From the NCBI GenBank assembly GCA_021904315.1, contig CM038917.1, positions 15,794,041 to 15,858,040 of the forward strand: DNA of 64,000 bases, read 5' to 3'. Under the pieces are notes generated by a model, which was not told the origin of the DNA, searched no databases, and saw only the letters and a list, made by a program, of their open reading frames with translations. Position numbers and translations under genes: made by a program. Below, in pieces: positions 54,156 to 64,000 of the stretch (position 1 is its first letter; every line of letters begins with the position of its first letter). The stretch is from Sphagnum magellanicum. Lineage: Eukaryota > Streptophyta > Sphagnopsida > Sphagnales > Sphagnaceae.

Positions 54156-56382
54156 TATGACCAAATATTCAATATCTGTAAGGAATGATGAAATACTTGC
54201 AGAACTAATTGAACATGGTTTTTTTTACAATAAAATTCGTATAGAACCTATTGAAACTTTAAAAGGTAATCATTCTACTGGCTTTAAATTAATACTTATT
54301 AACTTTGGTGCTAGAAAATAAGTAGTAGTAAACCTTATTGCGAAAGTGCTAGTTAACTTATTATCAAAAACGCATTTCCACAATATAATTACTACTAAAT
54401 CTATACCACCAAACCTAGGAGGAGATCCTTATGGTTTGTGGGATGAGCAAAGCCAAGTATGTATTATATATATTAATTGTCATTACACAAACCACATGGA
54501 GACCTGGAAAAGCAAGGAGGAAACCCACTATAGCTACTATTGAAACTACTATTTAGGTTGGTAAACCTCCAAGATCACCAAACTATCTTTGTCACATTTG
54601 TCAAATAATGGGTCACAAATTAACAAATTGCCCAAAATTTGGTGAAATGCAAAACATGTTCAAGGATAAAATAGGTCAAACCATAGAATCCAAACCAACC
54701 ATTGAGGTCAAAGTTATCATTAGTTCAATTAATATGGTGGATGTCAATGATACTACTTGCACTACAACAAAAGGTGTCCCTATATGCCAAGTGATTTCAC
54801 TAGATTTTAAGTGAATTCACTGGTTATAGTGAACGGGGACCAATGAAGCAATGAATTCACTGGTCTAGTGAATGAGGACTAGTGAACTACACCCACATTT
54901 TGTAGTAATGTTGGAATAAAACAAGTGAAGATTAGGGGTTCAAAGTTTGAGAGCTAAGGAAAAATAAATTTGTAGCAAATTGGGAAGTCAAAGAAAAGTT
55001 GAAAAGATCTATGGTGGAAACCATACAACAAATGTAAGTAACTAGTCTACCACTAGACCTACCTACTTTTCCAACTGGAGAACGGACCATTAGTTGGGTT
55101 GGGATGCCAAGTTCCATAGACCCTACAGAACCAAACAAACTTTAAGAGGTACCTTCTACCTCTCCAAGTAAAATTACTTTTGTGGAGGCAATTTTCAAGA
55201 TATAAGTAAGCAAGTGCTGGAAACCAAATTTACCCCAAACCTTGGGATAGTTGATCAAAATAACACCCGATCTAAAAAAATATTTATGGTAAAATCTAAA
55301 GTTTGACACACCATAAAATGGTACAGACAAGTGAATAATAAGCTAACCACATTTGTAATACTTGATAATAAACAACAACAATTGTTATAAATAATCACAT
55401 GGTTGTAATCCAAGTATAGACATGCATAAACACAATTGATGATGTACTTTTGGATGGGGGATCTAAGGTAAATATTATCATAGAAAAATCAAAAGCTAGG
55501 TTAGGATTACCTAAGCCAAAACTTGCTCCTTATAATCTACAGATGGCAAATCAGACCACAATTAAACCAATAGGATTAATCAAAGATCTGAGGATGTATG
55601 TCTATGGTATACCATATATAGCTACATTTATAATCTTATAGAACATTACTATAGACTCCAATTATTCCGTGTTGCTTGGAAGATCTTGGTTTAAAGATGC
55701 AAAAATAACACATGATTAGGGGAACAACATGATCACCCAAGGTTAGTTTAAAGGACAAGGTGTATCTTGAGACCTATTATCACCACACACCAAGTCAAGT
55801 ACAAATTAATGAAACGCTAGCAAAGGTTTGAATATAAGCTGAATTATAGATTACAAGTTAAACATTAATTGAATAACAATAGATGTTATAGATAATTTTG
55901 GGAATAACAAAAAAATCTTAAATAATCAAAGTGAATTCACCCTGGCTTGTTCCAAAAAAGTGAGAGTTCTTGTTAACAAAAGTGGGGTTAGGGAAACTAA
56001 AAAGAGTATGAACTTTCTTAAAAAATTGTTACTGGAATGTAAGGACATGTTTGCATGGACTTATAAGGACCTGAAAGGTATGCTTCTAGAATTGGCACAA
56101 CATTATATTAAATTAGATACATCGATTCCACTAACACATTAAACTAAGTACAAAATGATTCCAAACTATGCTAAAGTTGTTAAGTAGGATATATACAAAC
56201 TATTAGCAATAGGATTCACATAACCTATAGAAGAAGTCACCTAATTATCACTTGATTATGGTAATACTTATGAAGAATTGAAAACTCAGATTTGTGTAGA
56301 CTTTAAAAAACTGAATGCAGCTACCAAGAAAGATCCCTACCTTTCATAGATGAAGTTCTAAAATACAATTGTAGGGCATGAT
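54156..56382 (+). pseudogene. Gypsy J1 gag C-terminus, protease and RT start, decayed
   Basis: A CCHC zinc knuckle (CHICQIMGHKLTNC) lies at 54590-54631. The aspartic protease region is at 55450-55730: MDGGSKVN (DGG active-site form), LGLPKPKLAPYNLQMANQ, then YSVLLGRSWFKDAK. The connector CKDMFAWTYKDLKG (near 56040) precedes the RT block ICVDFKKLNAATKKDP near 56290-56335. Order gag-protease-RT and motif style are Ty3-gypsy. Many stops, frameshifts and the inserted MITE make it inactive. It is cut at 56382 by LTR element H2. Confidence 0.8.
54760..54907. mobile_element. CACTA-type MITE of 148 bp
   Basis: Left end CACTACAACAAAAGGTGT; the right end ACATTTTGTAGTA is its approximate inverse. The interior has repeated AGTGAATTCACT-type palindromes (AAGTGAATTCACTGG near 54810, ATGAATTCACTGGTC near 54851). 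It interrupts the gypsy J1 gag reading. TTG and ATG flank it, so a 3-bp target duplication is not exact. Confidence 0.65.
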
Positions 56383-56883
56383 TGTTAAATTGTGGAATTT
56401 GGCAACCTAGTTACCATCAAGGAAAAAGGTTGTCAAATAAAGAGAGGGAAAAAAAAAGATGAAAACACATGAGAATAAGACTTATGATAGCTATAAAAAT
56501 TTCTATTCTATATTTTGGTCAAAATCTAGATTAAATCATATCATGCAACTTATATTGATAGATTTTACTCAATAAGATCTATTCATATCTAAGTTTAGAA
56601 CTTCAATCTAATCATGCAAAGATGGGAAAAACATCAAAACAACAAAACTAGCTATGGAGTTGAAGCTTTTCCAGAAAACATTCTCTTCTCCCATACTTTC
56701 CAAAAATCAATGTTCTACAATGATTTAGTGTCTTGCTAAAAATGATCACCTAAAAGACTCCTATGATCAATTCAAATTCAAATGGTGATGAAAACTATGT
56801 AAACTAGCTAGTAAATCCTAAGAAAATAACTAGGTAAGTATTTACTAATTAACTATTTACAATAAGTAATTAGTCCCTTAACA
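56383..56883 (-). repeat. 3' LTR of family H element (copy H2)
   Basis: A 501-bp LTR: TGTTAAATTGTGG...GTCCCTTAACA on the plus strand, TGTTAAGGGACTAATT from its true 5' end. The purine tract GGGTGGGGTAA (complement of 56884-56894) precedes it on the minus strand. It interrupts the RT region of gypsy J1, with ATGAT as the outer flank. It provides the empty site for element G. Confidence 0.8.
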
Positions 56884-58246
56884 TTACCCCACCCATATTC
56901 TGAATTACGTCTTAGAATTTTGGATCAGAGTATGTTAAGAAAGCTAAATCAACTTTCTATTTCTGATCCAGTGGGTCAAAAATCTGATGTTAATCTTGTT
57001 ATACTACAATTTGATCTATTTATGCATGTTATACTATAGTTTGTGCACTTGTTCGTTGATCTGTTGTTATTTGCTCCTATGATTTATATTTGTTACAGTG
57101 ATTACAGATTTAATCTTGCTTGAATCTATTACTATGATTGCAAGAATGATGTGATTTGAATCTATTTTTATTGTTGCAGCTCTAATGTTACTTGATTCTG
57201 TTATTATGACTATAAATGTGATGTGATTTGAGTCTATTCATGTTATTGTAGCTCTAATATTGGATCAATTTGATCTTCAAATATGTGTTCCTCAATTTGC
57301 ATCTATTCTCCTATTTTTGTAACTGTAGATACATACTCTTGGGAATTAACTCCTATGGAACAAATTCTAATGGTTCTAGACTTTATTCTAATACATTTTT
57401 CATATTTCTAGCTTTCTTTTAAGAACTATCCCTTCCTCCACTCGAATCTATTAGTTCCTCTTCTATTGTTCTTATCTCTGGTGGTCTTGCATCATTATAT
57501 CGTCCTCTCTCTTCTTCCTCATCTAAGGTTTCTAATTCTAGAGTTAGGATTAGAGGTTTATATTGGAAGAATGGTATGACCTTTTTCCATCTGTGATATT
57601 TTATGAATGTAGAGCTTTTCATTTTTCTCATACATTCTATAGACTTTTCCTATATCCTTTTAGACTACATCATACATTGCATCCCACCAAAGATTTGCAT
57701 CCTTTTCTTCCATAGTCAATGCCTTGAGTTTTACCTTAAGCAAATTATGTTGCTTCTTGAGTTCATTCTTCTCTTTGAAGACATTATCATAGTTGGAGAG
57801 TTTGATTCCCTTGGCCTACTCTAGAACTTGTTGCAACCTTTAATTAACAACCTTTTACTTTTTGCAGGTTTTTATCCATCTTTGCATGTCTTTACTCAGA
57901 TTGCCTTTGTAATTTATTTTTGGATTGGCATACATTACCAATTTCTTCTTTGAGCTCCTCTAGCTCCTTATGTTGCTTCAAGAGAGTTTACTCCATATTT
58001 TTATAATATCTTTAAAGTTTATTATGTTCCACATTTAAATAATCCTTCTCTAATTCAAGCTTCCAATAATTAGCATTTGTGTGTATTAGAATTGTTTGCA
58101 AAAAATCCTTCTCAACTCTGATCTTCTCCAAATCCTCAATATGCTTCTCCATGTTGTTAAGCATTTGTATGGCTATTTACAATTGTGCCAATATTTTAAT
58201 ATTTTCATTATGCTTCACCTATAATTCTACTTTGAGCTTCTGCTCC
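56884..58246 (-). pseudogene. Decayed internal ORF of LTR family H (copy H2)
   Basis: Aligns with 3355-5505 of H1 except for the missing E1 insertion. The longest clean piece, 57631-57419 on the minus strand (70 codons), reads KPLILTLELETLDEEEER then GRYNDARPPEIRTIEEEL, an acidic, coiled-coil-prone sequence. Stops break the rest. The element ends at about 58246, where AT-rich F2 begins, so its 5' part is absent. No retroviral enzyme domain is visible. Function unknown. Confidence 0.5.
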
Positions 58247-61090
58247 CACGAAAGGAAAAACACTTATTTTCAATTGGTTTTTTGTAATAAATTTTAATCA
58301 CAAGCAACATTTGTGACTAAAATTCATTTAGTGACCTTGGACAAGTTGCATGCGATATTAGTTGTAAATGACAAGGGGTATTGGATGAAAGAAAAAATCA
58401 ACAAATACAAGTTTGTCCTTTGATTCCATTGTATTCATATTGTCACATGTGACTAAGATGTGACTATTTTGGTCATTATTAAGGGCAAATGATGTGTTGC
58501 CAAATATTCCAATATTTAAAATACATATTATTATTATTATGAAATAATTTGGGACATTCAATTCACATGCTTGGATGATTTTATTCTAACACGTGGCCCA
58601 ATGTAAATATGCCATGTGGCATTTAAAAAAGGAATTTAATATAAAATATTAATATTAGGTTGGAAGGTACCTAGGTAGGTACATAGGTAGGTGTCTACAA
58701 ACTAAAGCAACATACCTACCTACCTATTTAAGTAAAAAAATAGTTAGGTCGATCCTACCTTCTTGAATTAATTACCTATTCATGTAGGTAGGTGCATAGG
58801 TTGACCTAAGTGGGTAGGTCAAAATAGGCACCTACTTAACTAGGTAGAAAATAGGTTGGGGTTTGGATACGTAATTTAAAATTGTGCATAATTTTTCTTT
58901 TTGTTTAAGGTTAAGCCTTTTGATTGGCTCATCCCATGTGCACATATTTTTTAATGTGAATTTGGATGACCACACCCTTTGTTTATATAATGTTCAAACT
59001 AGGAATGAATAACAAAACAATATGGGATAAGTTTTGAAGTTGTAACTTCCTCACAAACTAAGTTGCAACTTCAAAACTTTCTTCATGATTTTTGTTTTTT
59101 GTTTTTAGATTTCTAAACAATTCAACTAATAGATAATCATTTAATTAATAATGATTAAATTTCATATATTTAAAATATAAACTATACATGACAAATATTA
59201 AGTATTTATTATCAACTATTTAAATAACTACTAACTTCTTAATATTTAATTAATTCTAACTATCTAGTTACTCACAAGTTGTCAATACATAACTAATAGA
59301 TAAATAAATAACTAACATATTTTAAAATATTTTCTTTACTTTGCAAAATATGGTCGAATTATAGATAAAATAATTAATTATTATCCTAAAAAATATTTAT
59401 TTTCAAATAAAAAATAATGTACTAATAATTGATATTCGAAAATAAAATCCTACACAAATTATTTGTTTTTTTTAAAAAATAATTTTTTGATTACAATATA
59501 ATTACATTTATTATTGTAAAAATTGACATCGGTCAAATAAATGTTTTTCTATTAGTAATTAATATTTATAAATAAAATAATTTGCTAAACATACATTAAT
59601 ATTTTTTAGTTACTAAAATGTTATTATAAAAATACTTATCATAAATAAGTAATTAAATATTTTTAAAATAAAAAAATTTATAATAATTCTTGCAATTATA
59701 ATCATTAAAATGATTTTAAAATGATGTAAGATTAATTCCAATAATTGATTTATTTTATTGTAAGAATATAAATTATATAATATAAAAATTTATGATGTAA
59801 CAATAATTATTTAGTGTAACCTATAATGAATAAATATAATTATTTATAATTATTTATTAAAGTGATATATTATGGACAAGTAGTTACAAGAAATATTTTA
59901 ATTTGTTATATTAGAATCCATGTAGTTATTGTCATCACATTAATTAGTTTAATTGAATTATGATTTTTTAAATAAATAAATAAAGTTTATAATAATATAG
60001 TTGAATTTATAAATTAATTATGCAAGTATTGTAATTCTAACTTACAAACAAATTAAGTAATTACGATGATTTTATGTTATTATAGAATAATAATTATTAA
60101 TATGAAATGTTATGTTTTTATATTAACAATTTACTGTAAATAAGTAAATAATGAGTAATACATACAATCAGTTAATGTATCTTTGTTTTTAAATACAATA
60201 ATTACATAATTTTGCTCATAATTTTAAGATTATTATAAAATTATAGAATAAAATCTTAATTATAGGACATTTCTCAATTATAGATATGAAATTTAATTAT
60301 TATCATTAAAATATAAGTATTGAAATATAATAGTTATTTTTTATGATTGGGAACTATCATTTTAATTAATGTGAAAATTTATGTTGTAATAATATTTATA
60401 CAATTTAAATAATTATTAATAAATAATAAATAAAATAATTTACTATAATTATTTTAAATTTTCATCAAAATTATTCAAAAGTTTTATGATGTAATAACAA
60501 TTATATATTGTAAGTTTATAATTACATATTCTAGTATATTGGAATGTAATTCTTAAAATTATAGAAATCAAATTAAATTATTAAATTATATTGTAGTATG
60601 ATTTTTTAAAATAAAAATATTTAGTATAATAGTCTTTGTTGGAATATATTTAATTTATTTGAAATTATAAGTAATTTAGTGTAATGAAATTAATATAATT
60701 ATTATAATCATATTAATGATTTTAATTACAATAAAAATACTATGAATATTTTGAATATCGATTTGAAATATAAATTAAAAGTTATGGATATTAAGTTTAA
60801 TCATAAATCAAATAATTATTATAATTAATGTATATAGACATATGTTGATTGCACTTAAACACCACTTCGCTTACAACTAATGGGACTCTAGATGGCTATT
60901 TTTAGATGATAAATCCAACCCATATATAGATGTAAAATGATTTAGTCACAAAATAGTTTCAAGCTAGTTGTAGGTGACTAAATTGATGTCAACATGATGT
61001 CACATTAGTTGTAGAAGACAAAAATTTAATTGCAAAAATGAAATAGTCACATGTAGTTGTAAATGCATTGGTCACATTTCACAAAGCTAC
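58247..61090 (-). mobile_element. AT-rich CACTA-like element F2
   Basis: The left edge CACGAAAGGAAAAACAC looks like a worn CACTA terminus. Just inside, GTGACTAAAATTCATTTAGT is a palindrome of the F1 type. 58570-58990 is the inverted counterpart of 38395-38700 in F1, with tandem ACCTACCTACC/GGTAGGTAGG tracts. 59060-60850 is extremely A/T-rich with no coding capacity. Motifs TTTAGTCAC and GTTGTAGGTGACTAAAT recur at 60940-61060, suggesting the opposite subterminal region. The right terminus is not pinned down. Confidence 0.45.
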
Positions 61091-62089
61091 TCTCAACACT
61101 GAAAGTAGCTCGGCAATGGCTACATGAAAAGAAAACAAAAAAAACATTAGGTCCATTGAAATTTGGCAATGGAGCTTTTAAAAAAAAAACATTCAAGCTT
61201 GGGCTCGAATCCTTGTTAAAGAAATAGGAAGATTACATTGTTTTTGGGACAAATACAAGGCATTATAAATAGGAATAAGTTATTGGACAATTGAAGGTTT
61301 GTATTTTGAATTTTCGTTGAGTTTTGTCGTTCATGTTGATGGTGACTTGTGGACTGCTCAAGAGTGGGAATTTTGGGAAGTTGAAGACATTCATAAAAAC
61401 ATAGTTTTGGAATAAGAAGAGAGATGTAGGTACTTTGTAGAGAAACTGCATATTCTGGTGTTTGATATTACAGATTTGATTTGTAGTTTGATTACATTTT
61501 AATAGAACATGGAATTTTGCTATAATTTTGTTGAATTTTTCAATAAACAAGGAAGTACAACTTTCTTCATTGATTCCCATATTTAATTTGTTGTGTGAAA
61601 CATGTATGGTATTAAAAATATCATGGAAATGAATTATAATTCTATTTATAGTTGTTTTTACATTGTATTATGGACTATAGATTCTGATTATCATAAATAA
61701 TCATGAATCTAATGTTTTGATGGACTACATATAGATGTGTGTTTGGAATCAATGTAGAATTATGAATGAATGTATATTTGTAGTGCAAATTTGTTGTTAT
61801 AATAAGTGTGGAATGCTTCTCGAGGAATTAAATCCACATCTACCATTTGGCGACCATCTTTTAGGGAATTTTTTTCATTTCTTTGATAAGAATAAAAGGG
61901 TGTTTAAAAAAGTAGTTTAATTTTCAATTCAAATTTAGAAAGGGTATGTTAAAAAGCATTAGAAGTCTAAGCAATTGAAGTCGTAAAGATTGTATAACAC
62001 TCTATAGACTAAAGAAGGGTTGTGAAACAAGATGAATCAAATGGTGATTTGGAGTTTATAGTGGCAATTGGATTTGGAGGCAAGTTTAT
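61091..62089 (+). mobile_element. Gypsy J2 fragment: LTR end, PBS and leader
   Basis: Around 61841-61858 the sequence TACCATTTGGCGACCATC repeats the J1 junction exactly. The following ~230 bp align loosely with the J1 leader and gag start (51638-51860). An LTR is therefore expected upstream of 61845, but its start is not identified. The copy is cut at 62090 by copia D3. Open frames here (61263-61580 minus, 61735-61920 plus) have no domains. Confidence 0.5.
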
Positions 62090-62573
62090 TGGAAACAACT
62101 TGAAAACAAGCAAGAAATGAAAAAATCAAAGTTCATGAAATGGAACAATTATATTAACTAACAAAAACATTGCAAAGGTTATATGCTTCAAATGCTACAA
62201 TTACAAAACTATGGCTTGCAACAACTAACAAAGCTTGAAGGTTCTATGTGCAATCAAAACCATGAAAGGAGAGAATGAAAGACAACTCAAAACCACTCCA
62301 ATATATATTATTTTTTAACCTTAAAGTAGATGTCACTTAACCTTAACTGAGCCGTCGCCTAACCCTAGCCGCCACCAAACCTTAACCCTAGCCACCATCA
62401 AACCTTAACCCTAGCCATCAATGAGCCCTAATGTAGGCTCCACTTCTAAACCTTAGCCACCACTATTCAACCTAACCTAACTACTATAAGGATGTGAATA
62501 TTATTCATCCTTTTGATGAACGTATAACACATTCATCAATATTGCGGATTAGAAATGAACAGTATTTCTAACA
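62090..62573 (-). repeat. 3' LTR of copia family D (copy D3)
   Basis: A 484-bp LTR matching D1 (21566-22005) from TGGAAACAACTTG to GTATTTCTAACA, with the same CCCTAGCC-rich stretch (62340-62460) but longer. Inserted in gypsy J2. Confidence 0.8.
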
Positions 62574-63023
62574 CTCCCATTTTATGAAATTTTTAATTTG
62601 AACATGGTTATCAATTCGTTATGTCGTTCTTTTGGTAATCGCATCCACCACCATGTCCTTTATTGAACAATATTTCAACGTATGGCTTCCTTGGTAACTT
62701 GCGTACTTGCCATGTATTTGGCCTTAGTTGTTGACAAAACAATTATGGGTTGTTGTTTGTTACTCCAAGCAATGGCTCCACCTCCCATCATGAATACAAA
62801 CCATGTGGTGGATTTTTTATCCTTAAGGTCACTAGCCCAATCCGCATCACAATATCTGACCAAATCTCGGGGTGGTAATCCTCCGAAGTGTAATTTGAAT
62901 TATAAAGTGCCTTACAAGTATTGAAAAATGCGCTTGACCATAATCCAATGTTCTAGGCTTGGATTAGCCATGTGTTGATTCACCACACTTATTGGCTATG
63001 CCAAATGCAACCAAGTACAAAAC
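62574..63023 (-). pseudogene. Copia D3 RNase H fragment
   Basis: On the minus strand, YCDADWASD and VLSTTKAKYMASTQVTKEAI (62863-62675) are RNase H motifs; the usual Glu in TEAEY has become Lys (TKAKY). Upstream towards 63023 it still reads as the copia region just before RNase H (NPSLEHW-like). Part of the 3' pol next to the LTR is deleted. It is cut at 63023 by copia C2. Confidence 0.8.
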
Positions 63024-63326
63024 TGTTGAAAACAGTAGGATCAGAGGAGAGATTGCACATTCAAATCACACAAGTATGTGAACAATGCTTGGAGTGAGAG
63101 TTCCAACTCTCCTCCAACCTTGCTCTTTATTCCCTTCCCTGTACCACCACATTAACAAACCATATGGGATAACTATTTCTCTCCCTCCTTATTCTAACAT
63201 ATTGGTGGTACTAACATATCTTCAATCTACCTATGTCTTTAATTACTTGCAACACTTATCTACCACATAGTTTCTAATATCTATCACACCACTATCTATG
63301 TTTCATCTACATCATAATCTTCAACA
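63024..63326 (-). repeat. 3' LTR of copia family C (copy C2)
   Basis: A 303-bp LTR, closely similar to 33544-33856. On the minus strand it begins TGTTGAAGATTATGATG, right after the purine tract AAAGTGGGAG (complement of 63327-63336), hence the 3' LTR. Confidence 0.9.
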
Positions 63327-64000
63327 CTCCCACTTTGCAAGTAATTTAAGACTCCCAATCCCATGCTTCTTGTAAGGTTCTGATGCCGCTCCTTTGCCAA
63401 TGCCTTTGTCAACACATCTGCCACCATATCTTGAGTTGGGCAATACTTGAGGCCTATTTCTCCACTCTCCAACTTCTCTCGAATGAAGTGGTGTTGTATG
63501 TTAATGTGCTTTGTGCGAGAGTGGTGGGTTGGGTTCTTTGCAAGTGCAATGCATCCCTGATTGTCACACATGATGGTGGTTGTTCCAACTTGCACAAGTC
63601 CCACATCTGCCATCAACTTCCTCAACCATATGGCCTCCTTGGTGCATTGACTAGTGGCCATGTATTCGGCCTCTGTGGTAGACAAGGCAATTATAGGTTG
63701 CCTCTTGCAATTCCATGAGATGGCTCCAACTCCAACAAAGAACACATACCCTGTGGTGGAACATCTTTCATTTGCATCTCCACCGCAATCCGCATCACAA
63801 TATCCTCTCAAACTAACATCCTTGCCTCCAAGGCACAATTTCAAGTCCAAAGTTCCCTTCAAGTACCGCATGATGCGTTTCACCGCCATCCAATGGGAAG
63901 GACCAGCCCTTGAAATGAATTGACTCACCATGCTCACCGGGAATGCAAGATCCGGCCGTGTGCCCACCATGGCATACATCAATGATCCCACCATTGCCTT
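63327..64000 (-). CDS. Copia C2 pol C-terminus (RT end and RNase H), runs off the window
   Basis: An open frame of at least 232 codons on the minus strand enters from beyond 64000 and ends just inside the LTR at 63296. It contains the RT end (MYAMVGTRPDLAFPVSMVSQ), then RNase H with YCDADCGGD, ALSTTEAEYMATSQCTKEAI and CDNQGCIALAKNP, and the C-terminal HHFIREKLESGEIGL. All RNase H acidic positions I can check are present and there is no stop, so this is the best-preserved coding sequence of any mobile element here. Whether the rest is intact lies outside the window. Confidence 0.9.

Noticed and set aside
1..64000. tRNA and rRNA genes
   Set aside because: No cloverleaf with A and B boxes and no rRNA-like conserved blocks were recognised by eye. 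A tRNAscan-type search would be the decisive test.

Overview
This 64 kb window is non-coding-dominated, AT-rich nuclear DNA from a land plant with a large, repeat-filled genome. The evidence is several Ty1-copia and Ty3-gypsy LTR retrotransposon families, plant-type primer-binding sites (TGGTATCA-AGC and TGGCGACCATC), CACTA-like and other inverted-repeat DNA elements, and a short-exon, spliced eukaryotic gene. The sequence alone does not settle the clade (gymnosperm, fern, lycophyte, bryophyte or angiosperm). I see no prokaryotic operon, CRISPR array, rRNA or convincing tRNA.

Layout: 0.7-1.4 kb is a CT-rich degenerate minisatellite. 2.1-7.0 kb is an uncharacterised LTR element (family H, minus strand) split by two TIR elements, G and E1; its empty-site relative lies at 56.4-58.2 kb. 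7.0-8.3 kb is the 5' end of copia family A. 8.5-10.6 kb and 14.7-15.7 kb hold LTRs of gypsy-like family B. 10.6-14.6 kb is mostly unreadable degenerate sequence. 16-21 kb holds decayed protein-like tracts, including two HAD/FCP1-like phosphatase pseudogenes, and an array of palindromic 36-39 bp repeats. 21.6-33.9 kb is a nest of copia elements: D1 (minus), A2 (nearly full length, plus), D2 (plus), a half LTR of family B, and C1 (minus, with gag-protease and truncated pol). 34.0-35.5 kb is a decayed protein-kinase-like gene on the minus strand. 36.0-39.4 kb holds two arrays of short hairpins, a second CT-rich minisatellite, CACTA-like F1 and a fragment of TIR family E.

The only clear host gene is a cyclophilin-type peptidyl-prolyl isomerase at 40.75-41.79 kb. 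Four exons join in phase across GT-AG introns, but the C-terminal third of the domain is not found. 43-51 kb is largely unassigned, with a decayed gypsy integrase (48.3-49.0 kb), a dispersed repeat (K), a local duplication (46.3/46.9 kb) and a 57-bp-arm hairpin (49.6 kb).

51.6-56.4 kb is a decayed gypsy element (J1) carrying an intact solo LTR of family B with a 5-bp target duplication and a CACTA-type MITE. It is interrupted at 56.38 kb by H2, which is followed by AT-rich CACTA-like F2 (58.2-61.1 kb). The window ends with gypsy J2, copia D3 nested in J2, and copia C2 nested in D3 and running off the right edge.

No set of genes here works as a pathway. The coherent story is nested insertion followed by decay. 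The most distinctive structures are the periodic hairpin arrays (17.8, 36.2 and 37.5 kb), the 49.6 kb foldback, and the DNA elements whose insertions can be proven from empty sites in this same window. I found no convincing new functional system.
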